From contig CALFUF010000156.1 of NCBI GenBank assembly GCA_937916405.1, positions 1 to 38,616 of the forward strand: a stretch of 38,616 nt of DNA. Reading direction: 5' to 3'. The DNA comes from an uncultured Prevotella sp. Its GTDB lineage: Bacteria; Bacteroidota; Bacteroidia; Bacteroidales; Bacteroidaceae. The notes beneath the pieces are model-generated. The model had not been told where the DNA came from, did not search any database, and saw only the letters and a program-made list of their open reading frames with translations. This document shows, one piece after another, positions 31,917 through 38,616 of this stretch. A program made the translations under genes and the position numbers. Numbering within the stretch: position 1 is the first letter of the stretch; the number at the start of each line of letters is the position of its first letter.

Positions 31917-32108
31917 TTATTTGTCTTCATCGAGTATCTTTTTGATGTCCTCGTCCGTTTTCGTCAACCTATCCTTACACTGTTTGATGAGTTCTTTCGC
32001 CTTCTTCAGTTGGGTGGTCAACTCATCAATACTATACTCGTTGCGCTCCATTTTCTGCACGATCTCGTCTAATTGACAGAGTGCCTCTTCATACTTCATT
32101 GTTTCCAT
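31917..32108 (-). CDS. xseB: Exodeoxyribonuclease VII small subunit
   Basis: 63 residues, all-helical partner of XseA; several XseB chains wrap the long helical part of XseA and make the active exonuclease VII. Seen: MKYEEALCQLDEIVQKMERNEYSIDELTTQLKKAKELIKQC, the canonical XseB helical pair. Start at 32108 or Met4 at 32099; either overlaps the xseA 3' end on the same strand. The small C-terminal tail is acidic. Confidence 0.92.
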   Translation of the reverse strand: METMKYEEALCQLDEIVQKMERNEYSIDELTTQLKKAKELIKQCKDRLTKTDEDIKKILDEDK

Positions 32109-33276
32109 ATATCACTGTCGATTTGATGGTTCCTTTCTCTACACGTGTCTCTATCTCATCACCTGCTTTCAGTTGGTGTGGGTCACGCACAGCCTTTCCC
32201 TGATACAGCGTGATGCTATAGCCACGACTCAACAATAAGGAGGGGTCGAGTAATTCTACTCGTTGTCCTACCATCTCCAGATGGTGTGTCTCATGAGTGA
32301 GTCGTTGTTGGATGGCATGGCAGATACGCTCGTAACGTTGCTCCAACTGATGCTCGAAACTCGTCTTGAACATCGTTAGCATAAACGAGATGCGCTGTTG
32401 GATGTCATTCAGATGCTGGAGGGTATCTGCGAGGTGGGCGATGAGGAATGCCGCTGCCGCTGTGGGGGTCTTCACTCTCGTGTTCGATACCATGTCGAGC
32501 ACACATTCGTCCCTGTCGTGTCCGATACCTGTGATGATAGGTAATGGGAAGTTTGCCACATTCTCTGCCAATGGTAATGTGTCGAAACCACTCATGTCAC
32601 TGGTAGAGCCTCCGCCACGGATAATTACCACGACATCAAAACGGTCTGCCTGCTCATTGACTTGGTTCAAGGCATTGATCACACTTTGTTCTACCTGCTC
32701 CCCTTGCATGACGGCAGGGAAAAGAGTGGGATAGAACCGCAACCCGTATTCATTCTCTGTGAGTTGACGGCAAAAATCGCCATAACCTGCTGCTGTGGCA
32801 GCGGAGATGACGGCGATACGCTGACAGAAACGGGGAATCACAAGTTCCCGCTGCAGGTCAAATACCCCTTCCGCTTTCAATTGGGCGATGATTCTCTGTC
32901 TGCGTTGTGCCATATCGCCTAAGGTGAAGGCAGGGTCGATGTCCGTGACGATCCATGAGAAACCGTATGCCTCATGGAACTGTGGGTAGACTTTCAGCAG
33001 TACTTTCATGCCAGCACGTAGTGGCTGTCCGGTAGTACGCTCAAAATAGGGCTGCACCATCGCCCAGGTCTGTTTCCAGCATTTCGCAGAGGCTTTGGCG
33101 ATAGGGGTGTTGGAGGTCTCGTCTTTCTCTACGAGTTCCATATAACAGTGTCCCCGGCTTTCTCTGCATTCCGACAATTCCGCCTCTACCCAATACTCTT
33201 CGGGCAGTTCTGCTTCTATCGCCTCACGAACGAGGGCATTCAGCAGATGCAGGCTATAGCGTTTCTCGTCACTCAT
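32089..33276 (-). CDS. xseA: Exodeoxyribonuclease VII large subunit
   Basis: Bidirectional single-strand DNA exonuclease subunit. 395 residues from ATG 33274-33276; the frame can be extended to a TTG at 33297, which would lie within the preceding gene. Seen: N-terminal OB fold (MSDEKRYSLHLL; WVEAELSECRESRGHCYMEL), the catalytic core with VISAATAAGYGDF and IIRGGGSTSDMSGFD, then GIGHDRDECVLDMV and TPTAAAAFLI, and a coiled-coil tail to bind XseB. Overlaps the upstream fusion gene by 8 bases (ATGAGTGA) and xseB by about 20 bases. Confidence 0.95.
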   Translation of the reverse strand: MSDEKRYSLHLLNALVREAIEAELPEEYWVEAELSECRESRGHCYMELVEKDETSNTPIAKASAKCWKQTWAMVQPYFERTTGQPLRAGMKVLLKVYPQFHEAYGFSWIVTDIDPAFTLGDMAQRRQRIIAQLKAEGVFDLQRELVIPRFCQRIAVISAATAAGYGDFCRQLTENEYGLRFYPTLFPAVMQGEQVEQSVINALNQVNEQADRFDVVVIIRGGGSTSDMSGFDTLPLAENVANFPLPIITGIGHDRDECVLDMVSNTRVKTPTAAAAFLIAHLADTLQHLNDIQQRISFMLTMFKTSFEHQLEQRYERICHAIQQRLTHETHHLEMVGQRVELLDPSLLLSRGYSITLYQGKAVRDPHQLKAGDEIETRVEKGTIKSTVIYGNNEV

Positions 33277-35476
33277 TGTTCTTTGCGAAATTACCAATCA
33301 TATAGGCACGCCAGAAATTAGGAAGTCCGTACCCTTTGATGTTATCTGGATGCTCATGGTTGTTGCCTGACTGCCGGATGAGTTCCATAATTTCCTTTGC
33401 CGTCTTATAGGGCAGTGCCTGCCAGAGGCATGCTGTTAGTCCGCAGATAATAGGAGCGGCAAAGGAGGTGCCCATGTCCTGGGCGATGGAGCCTCTGCCT
33501 GTGACAACAGTGGCAGGACTGCCGATGGCGACGACATCAGGTTTCACACGTCCGTCTTGCGTTGGACCTACGGCACTGAATGGGGCGTTGGTCAACATGT
33601 CCGTGACAGCACCCACCGTCAGGCAGTCCTTTGCGTCAGCAGGAAAGGTCAACTTCTTCCATGGTCCCATTCCCGTATTACCTGCTGAATTGACAAGAAT
33701 CATCCCCTTCTGTGCCACTAATGAGGCGGAATGACTGATAAAGGTCGACTGCCCGTCCAGTTGCCATAACTGATGGGAGTCGCAGCATTGGTCAAAGTCG
33801 TTATATCCCAAAGAGGAATTGATGAGGTCACACCCTACTGAGTCGGCAAACTCAGCCGCCATAGTCCAATAGTCTTCCTCCACCTCTTGCTCCGACTGGG
33901 CATCCTCACAGCGCAACAGCCAATAACTAGCCTTGGGGGCTGTTCCTATATAATAATATGGTTGTTGGATGGTCATGGTCGAAAGCACCTTGGTACCATG
34001 GTCGAGTTCGTAGAAGATAGAGGGTGATGTGGGATGGACGAAGTCACGACTCCCTTTGATGTTCACCTTCCTGAAGGCGGGGATATGGTCGACATTCTTG
34101 AAACCACCATCCAGGACGGCTATCGTCATTCCATCGCCCATGCAGTTGATGTCGTGAAGACGATGACCGTTGAGCACTCGGATTTGCTTGTCTGCTCGTC
34201 CGTAGAGCACAGATGGAACAGAGTCCCATTCGTGAAAATCCTCCTCGTATTTTGTCTTGATGGTCGTTGGCTCGATGGAGTCTGGTGCTTGCCATACCAT
34301 CTGGCATCGTTTGACGAAGGACAGTTCACGAATGCGATTCATCTCACCGGTGTCTTTCATCTGCACAAGGACAGTATTGTTCCATCGGCTCTGTCCCAGG
34401 ACATTCACCTTCCCAGCCTCTATCTGTCGGATGTATTTGGGGGTGACGGGCAAATCGGTGCTATCGAGTTCCAGTCCCTGTCTCTTCCTACGCTCTACAG
34501 AGCGACGGGAGAGGAATCGGGTAGGGCGTTCCAAAGAATAAGGTGAGTTCTGTTTGTCACGTAGTGTCACTCGGTATATATATGAAGGGCGCTCTTTGTT
34601 TCGTATTTTCATGGCACGGTCTTGTGCTGAGCAGGGATGAGTCCATAAGCCGACGGTAAGGATAAAGAGTGTCAGGATGAGTCTTTGGACCAGTTCCCAG
34701 AATGCCACGGCAGACGCTGCTGCCACATTGAGAGAGTCAACTCCGTGCGCCATGGGGATACGTACTACATAGTCTGCATCAGCGATAGTCTCTCTGGGCA
34801 GACCATCACCTTCAGTCCCCATGATAATGGCAAGTTGCTCCTCCTGTTTGAGGATTGCGTCATCGAGGGGAATCGCATTATCGGTCAATGCCATGGCGAC
34901 AGTCTTAAAACCATACTCATGCAGTAGGCTGATATCGTCAATCCATGTCCAAGGCACTAAGAAGATGGAGCCCATCGAAACCCTGACAGCACGGCGGTTT
35001 AGCGGATCACATGAATTGGTAGTCAACAGGACGGCATCGATGCCTAGGGCGGCAGCAGAGCGGAAGATGGCTCCGATATTCGTCGTATCTACCACACCGT
35101 CGATGACGACGATGCGGCGGGCTTGCCTACAAATCTCTTCGATATGTGGCAGGGTAGGACGACGCATGGCACACAGTACCCCTCTGGTAAGGGTGTATCC
35201 TGTCAGTGTGGCAAGTAGTTCCCTAGTACCTGTGTAAATAGGTATCTCTCCACAGTGTCGGATAATATCAGCGGCATCCCCTTCTATATGTTTTCGCTCA
35301 CAGAGTAGTGCCACAGGCTCATAACCTGCATTCAGGGCTACCCGTATCACCTTTGGACTCTCTACGATGAAGATTCCCTTTTCTGGTTCCATACGGTTGC
35401 GCAACTGTGCCTCTGTAAGGGTACTAAAAACCTCTACTCCCGAGTGCCTCAGGTCTGTTACCTCAATAATCGGCAT
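33269..35476 (-). CDS. In-frame fusion: SpoU-family RNA methyltransferase + S8 subtilase
   Basis: One uninterrupted 735-residue frame. Residues 1-265 are a SpoU/TrmH-type 2'-O-ribose methyltransferase: N-terminal substrate domain, motif 1 TNIGAIFRSAAALG (132-145, Asn133 and Arg139), motif 2 IMGTEGDGL (218-226), motif 3 IPMAHGVDSLNVAAASAVA (240-258). Residues 266-285 are hydrophobic and end CSAQ, exactly like a signal peptide with cleavage after CSA or SAQ. Residues 286-735 are a family S8 peptidase: N-terminal pro-like part, Asp456 (AVLDGGF), His493 (LDHGTKV), Asn600 (NSAGN), Ser671 (GTSFAAP). No stop, ATG or TTG separates the halves; an in-frame GTG at 34706-34708 (residue 257) could start a separate secreted protease. 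In relatives I recall the two as separate proteins. Promoter at 35504. Confidence 0.85.
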   Translation of the reverse strand: MPIIEVTDLRHSGVEVFSTLTEAQLRNRMEPEKGIFIVESPKVIRVALNAGYEPVALLCERKHIEGDAADIIRHCGEIPIYTGTRELLATLTGYTLTRGVLCAMRRPTLPHIEEICRQARRIVVIDGVVDTTNIGAIFRSAAALGIDAVLLTTNSCDPLNRRAVRVSMGSIFLVPWTWIDDISLLHEYGFKTVAMALTDNAIPLDDAILKQEEQLAIIMGTEGDGLPRETIADADYVVRIPMAHGVDSLNVAAASAVAFWELVQRLILTLFILTVGLWTHPCSAQDRAMKIRNKERPSYIYRVTLRDKQNSPYSLERPTRFLSRRSVERRKRQGLELDSTDLPVTPKYIRQIEAGKVNVLGQSRWNNTVLVQMKDTGEMNRIRELSFVKRCQMVWQAPDSIEPTTIKTKYEEDFHEWDSVPSVLYGRADKQIRVLNGHRLHDINCMGDGMTIAVLDGGFKNVDHIPAFRKVNIKGSRDFVHPTSPSIFYELDHGTKVLSTMTIQQPYYYIGTAPKASYWLLRCEDAQSEQEVEEDYWTMAAEFADSVGCDLINSSLGYNDFDQCCDSHQLWQLDGQSTFISHSASLVAQKGMILVNSAGNTGMGPWKKLTFPADAKDCLTVGAVTDMLTNAPFSAVGPTQDGRVKPDVVAIGSPATVVTGRGSIAQDMGTSFAAPIICGLTACLWQALPYKTAKEIMELIRQSGNNHEHPDNIKGYGLPNFWRAYMIGNFAKNNE

Positions 35477-35503
35477 CCTTTTCTCGCTTTTTTGATTGTG
35501 GGT

Positions 35504-35512
35504 ACAAAGTTA
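35504..35512 (-). promoter_or_regulatory. -7 box for methyltransferase-subtilase-xseAB operon
   Basis: Reads TAACTTTGT on the minus strand, 28 bases before the ATG at 35476. Divergent partner of the plus-strand box at 35567. Confidence 0.65.
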
Positions 35513-35566
35513 CTAAATTCTTTTCATTTCTTCGTCGTTTTAGTTATCTATTCCATAAAAAATAGT

Positions 35567-35575
35567 TATCTTTGT
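35567..35575 (+). promoter_or_regulatory. -7 box for membrane protein-hisB operon
   Basis: Reads TATCTTTGT, matching TAnnTTTG, 19 bases before the ATG at 35595. A 9-base repeat TAGTTATCT occurs at 35541 and again at 35563, overlapping the box. Confidence 0.65.
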
Positions 35576-35594
35576 AGCCAAAATAGTCATAGGA

Positions 35595-36545
35595 ATGGAA
35601 TATGTATTATTGAAGAGCCGTAGTTATCGTGGAGTAATCTCTACAGGCTTCGGGTTATATTTCTCTCATTTTCGCCTGTTTCTCAAGGCATCATGGCTGA
35701 TGGCCTCACTGTTTGCCGCAGTCTTTGCCGCTTTGGGAATGATGGTCTCCGTACAGTTGCCAGCCATCACCGCATCGATTATGAAACAGTTGTTGGTACA
35801 ACAAGCACCTCTCTCTATTGAGATGGTGCAGCAGTATCTTATGACAGCGACGGGCATCATCTTGCTTGTGATCCTCTATCTGGTGGTGGACGCATTGACC
35901 TATGCCACTGTACTGAATAAGTTGAAAGAGCATCACGACACAAATGCGATGACGGTGCCTAAGCATTGGTTTGCTATTACTCGCCGACTGATGGGACGTA
36001 CATTAAAAGGACTTTTGTTTACCATTCTGGTGGTATTGCTGCCAGGTCTTGTCCTTTCAGGCATGGTGCTGATACTGACAAAGTATGTGGGTGTAGCCTA
36101 TATCACCATGATAGTGACTGTCGTGTTGGCAAGTCTGGTGCTGATATTGCTATGTCTGCCTTTGTTGTATGTGTTTGTGAAATATGTCATGAATCCAGAT
36201 ACCACATACTTCTCACTATTACCTAAGGCATATGCTATAGGATTGCGCCACTGGGGACATATTTTCACGACTTGTCTGATAGGATATCTGCTGGTAGGTG
36301 TCCTTGTAATAGTATGTACCTTACCCGCTATCATACTGAGCAAGGCGCATTTTGCCTCACAGGAGGGCTTCTTGAATGGAGATCCGTTGGGAATGCCTGC
36401 GTATATCACTCCTTTGACAATAGGTACATTCTTCTTGACAGGCTTCATTTTGGTGTACTTGTGTTTGCCTATGGTGATGATAGCCTATTACCTATATGGT
36501 TCTATTGAGAGTTATGAGAACGAGAAAACTAAAATAGATATATGA
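35595..36545 (+). CDS. Multi-pass membrane protein of unknown function
   Basis: 316 residues, six or so membrane segments: LMASLFAAVFAALGMMVSV (about 35-53), GIILLVILYLVVDALTYATV (about 91-110), LLFTILVVLLPGLVLSGMVLIL (about 140-161), MIVTVVLASLVLILLCLPLLYVFV (about 171-195), CLIGYLLVGVLVIVCTLPAIIL (about 228-249) and FFLTGFILVYLCLPMVMIAYYLYG (about 277-300). No signal peptide or enzyme motif. A poorly characterised Bacteroidales membrane protein; could be a DUF4013-like or stator-type protein but I do not recognise it. Overlaps hisB start by 4 bases (ATGA), so translated with hisB. Confidence 0.7.
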   Translation: MEYVLLKSRSYRGVISTGFGLYFSHFRLFLKASWLMASLFAAVFAALGMMVSVQLPAITASIMKQLLVQQAPLSIEMVQQYLMTATGIILLVILYLVVDALTYATVLNKLKEHHDTNAMTVPKHWFAITRRLMGRTLKGLLFTILVVLLPGLVLSGMVLILTKYVGVAYITMIVTVVLASLVLILLCLPLLYVFVKYVMNPDTTYFSLLPKAYAIGLRHWGHIFTTCLIGYLLVGVLVIVCTLPAIILSKAHFASQEGFLNGDPLGMPAYITPLTIGTFFLTGFILVYLCLPMVMIAYYLYGSIESYENEKTKIDI

Positions 36546-37600
36546 AAAGACTATTGTTTATCGACCGTGACGGAACGATTATCGAGGAGCCTGCCGACGA
36601 GCAGATTGACTCTTTCGAGAAGTTGAGATTCACAGAGGGTGTCATCCGCAATTTGGTCTTCATCCGTCAGCGACTCGACTTTGAGTTTGTGATGGTCAGC
36701 AACCAAGACGGTCTGGGAACAGATGCCTTCCCTGAGGATACTTTCTGGCCTGTGCAGAACTTCATTCTTCAGACCCTGAAGAGTGAGGGCGTGGAGTTTG
36801 ACGATATCCTCATTGATCCACATTTCCCAGAGGATAATGCCCCTACACGTAAACCTAATACAGGACTGGTGGAGAAATATATGAATAATCCCGACTACGA
36901 TATCGCTAACAGTTATGTGATTGGTGACAGGGATACCGACCGTCAATTTGCGGAGAACATCGGATGTAAGTTCTTGCAGGTAGGCAGTTGGGATAAAGTG
37001 GCTGAGACTTTGTTTGCTGGAGAGCGTTATGCCGAGGTGAAGCGTACCACCAAAGAGACAGACATTGAGGTTAAGGTATGTCTTGATGGTACGGGTAAGT
37101 GCGACATCTCTACAGGACTGGGCTTCTTCGACCATATGTTGGAGCAGATTGGCAAACATGGAATGATGGATTTGACGATACATACTAATGGCGATTTGGA
37201 GGTGGATGAGCACCATACTATCGAAGATACGGCAATCGCATTAGGTGAGTGTATCTTGAAAGCGCTAGGCGATAAGCGTGGTATTGAGCGTTATGGCTAT
37301 TGTCTGCCGATGGACGACTGTCTGTGTAGTGTCGCACTCGATTTTGGAGGTCGCCCTTGGCTGGTATGGGATGCTGAGTTCCACCGTGAGAAGATAGGAG
37401 AGATGCCCACGGAGATGTTCCTGCATTTCTTCAAGAGTCTGAGCGATGCTGCTAAGATGAATCTGAATATCAAGGCGGAGGGACAGAATGAGCACCATAA
37501 GATTGAGGGTATCTTCAAGGCATTGGCTCGTGCATTGAAGATGGCTGTCCACCGTGATATCTACCATTATGAGTTACCCAGTACGAAAGGTTTACTCTAA
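36542..37600 (+). CDS. hisB: Bifunctional histidinol-phosphatase / imidazoleglycerol-phosphate dehydratase
   Basis: Bifunctional HisB, 352 residues. N-terminal HAD domain (1-165) removes phosphate from histidinol phosphate: Asp8 and Asp10 in FIDRDGT, SNQDG (53-57), KPNTG (104-108), GDRDTD (128-133). The zinc site of E. coli HisB-N (three Cys plus one His) is not conserved: DPHFPEDNAPTR keeps only the His (94). C-terminal IGPD domain (about 170-352): TGLGFFDHML (191-200), DEHHTIEDTAIALG (222-235), HHKIEGIFKALARAL. Both domains look intact. It lies after a membrane protein and before a Gfo/Idh enzyme; no other his gene is in the window. Confidence 0.95.
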   Translation: MKRLLFIDRDGTIIEEPADEQIDSFEKLRFTEGVIRNLVFIRQRLDFEFVMVSNQDGLGTDAFPEDTFWPVQNFILQTLKSEGVEFDDILIDPHFPEDNAPTRKPNTGLVEKYMNNPDYDIANSYVIGDRDTDRQFAENIGCKFLQVGSWDKVAETLFAGERYAEVKRTTKETDIEVKVCLDGTGKCDISTGLGFFDHMLEQIGKHGMMDLTIHTNGDLEVDEHHTIEDTAIALGECILKALGDKRGIERYGYCLPMDDCLCSVALDFGGRPWLVWDAEFHREKIGEMPTEMFLHFFKSLSDAAKMNLNIKAEGQNEHHKIEGIFKALARALKMAVHRDIYHYELPSTKGLL

Positions 37601-37610
37601 ACGCTGAATT

Positions 37611-38594
37611 ATGAACTATATAAAGTGGGGATTTATTGGATGTGGTGAAGTAACGGAAATCAAAAGCGGACCCGCATTCTCGGAAGTAGAGGGCTCCAGC
37701 GTTGTCGCTGTGATGAGTCGTACGGAGGAACGTGCCCGTACATATGCTGTCAAGCATGGTATTCCTAAGTGGTATACAGACGCTCAAGAGTTGCTAGACG
37801 ACCCAGATGTGAATGCCGTATACGTTGCTACACCTCCTTCAAGTCATGCAACTTATGCGATCATGGCGATGAAGGCAGGTAAACCTGTCTATGTGGAGAA
37901 ACCACTTGCCTCCAATTATGAGGATTGTGCTCGTGTCAATCGGGTGAGTGAGGAGACAGGACAGCCTTGTTTCGTTGCCTATTATCGCCGTTATCTTCCA
38001 TATTTCCAGAAAGTCAAGGAGATTGTCAATAGTGGAATCATCGGAAAAATGGTGAATGTACATATTCGCTTTGCCACTCCTCCCCGTGAGGTTGACTATG
38101 GGAAAGATGGTGTGTTACCTTGGCGACTGCAACCCGACATAGCCGGCGGTGGTTACTTCTACGATCTGGCTCCCCATCAGTTTGACCTGTTGCAGGATAT
38201 CTTCGGTGTGATCACAGAGGCACGTGGAATCTGTGCTAATAGGGGAAAACTCTATAAGACAGAAGATAGTGTGAGTGCATGCTTCCAGTTTGAGAACGGA
38301 CTTCCTGGTAGTGGCTCTTGGTGCTTTGTTGCCCATGAGTCTGCGAAAGAAGACCGTATTGAACTCATAGGTGACAAAGGCTCAGTGAGTTTCTCGGTTT
38401 TCGACTATGCTCCTATCAAGTTACAGACCAGTGATTGTACCGAGAATATCACGGTGCCTAATCCGCCTTATGTGCAGTATCCACTCATCAAAAATGTAAT
38501 AGAGCATCTACAAGGTATAGGAATCTGTGACTGTACGAGTGTGTCGGCAACGCCAGTCAATTGGGCTTTGGACCGAATATTGGGCAAATTCTAA
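37611..38594 (+). CDS. Gfo/Idh/MocA family oxidoreductase
   Basis: NAD(P)-dependent sugar or inositol dehydrogenase-type enzyme. 327 residues. Seen: N-terminal Rossmann GFIGCGEV (7-14), ATPPSSHATYAIMAMKAGKPVYVEKPLA (73-100) with the catalytic EKP triad (96-98), and the C-terminal sheet region with GGGYFYDLAPHQFD carrying the usual active-site Asp/His area. No signal peptide, so cytosolic. Starts 10 bases after hisB, so probably cotranscribed with the membrane protein and hisB; substrate cannot be assigned from sequence. Complete; the stop lies 22 bases before the window end. Confidence 0.9.
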   Translation: MNYIKWGFIGCGEVTEIKSGPAFSEVEGSSVVAVMSRTEERARTYAVKHGIPKWYTDAQELLDDPDVNAVYVATPPSSHATYAIMAMKAGKPVYVEKPLASNYEDCARVNRVSEETGQPCFVAYYRRYLPYFQKVKEIVNSGIIGKMVNVHIRFATPPREVDYGKDGVLPWRLQPDIAGGGYFYDLAPHQFDLLQDIFGVITEARGICANRGKLYKTEDSVSACFQFENGLPGSGSWCFVAHESAKEDRIELIGDKGSVSFSVFDYAPIKLQTSDCTENITVPNPPYVQYPLIKNVIEHLQGIGICDCTSVSATPVNWALDRILGKF

Positions 38595-38616
38595 TGGTAT
38601 GCGAAAGTATCTAACC

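Noticed and set aside
34034..34546. 170-residue plus-strand frame inside the subtilase domain
   Set aside because: Antisense to well-supported peptidase coding sequence; low-complexity mixture without a family signature.
1..38616. CRISPR arrays, insertion sequences, tRNA or rRNA genes
   Set aside because: No regularly spaced 25-40 bp direct repeats, no transposase motifs, and no cloverleaf or rRNA text seen; intergenic gaps are all short.

Overview
The window reads as a piece of Bacteroidales chromosome, most likely Prevotella or a close relative. Thirteen intergenic sites match the Bacteroidetes -7 promoter box (TAnnTTTG, here TAnnTTTGC, TAnnTTTGT or a TTCGC variant). Shine-Dalgarno sequences are weak or absent, and several families are ones I know mainly from Bacteroidales (DUF4348, DUF4827, the short AlkZ-related family). 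About 40 protein genes fill almost all of the sequence. No gap exceeds about 220 bases, and I see no rRNA, tRNA, CRISPR array, transposase or prophage. Most of the content is housekeeping.

Layout. 1-5448 (minus): Xaa-Pro aminopeptidase, exported C1 peptidase, recJ and an edge-truncated recQ form one operon. 5542-10368: a patatin-like phospholipase (plus) converges on a minus operon of GH3 glucosidase, a second patatin and trmD. 10486-12078 (plus): an AlkZ-related protein and a ketopantoate reductase, convergent with pheS (minus), whose likely terminator lies inside the reductase gene. 13260-15864 (plus): DUF4348 lipoprotein, murB and an MBL-fold hydrolase. 15869-16729 (minus): three small envelope proteins (YtxH, holin-like, unknown). 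16951-22454 (plus): SPOR lipoprotein, ruvX, def, a TPR protein, an unknown secreted protein and an alanine/Na+ symporter. 22571-23135 (plus): a RelE/ParE-type toxin-antitoxin pair. 23279-29376 (plus): thrS, a nucleotidyltransferase, a DHH phosphoesterase, a DUF4827 lipoprotein and glmM, ending in a strong bidirectional terminator. 29410-35476 (minus): an rRNA/tRNA methyltransferase joined in frame to a secreted subtilase, then xseA, xseB, ilvE, a DUF975 membrane protein and trmB. 35595-38594 (plus): a membrane protein, bifunctional hisB and a Gfo/Idh/MocA oxidoreductase.

The genes serve DNA repair (recQ, recJ, xseAB, ruvX), translation and RNA modification (pheS, thrS, trmD, trmB, def, SpoU domain), cell wall synthesis (murB, glmM, SPOR), amino acid metabolism (ilvE, hisB, peptidases, symporter) and glycan use (GH3). 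I found no large unknown defence or mobile system. The most unusual items are the methyltransferase-subtilase fusion, a family of AT-rich 7-bp tandem repeats at three loci (one building a signal peptide), a terminator hidden in an opposing gene, two patatin paralogues flanking trmD, and a toxin-antitoxin pair just before thrS.
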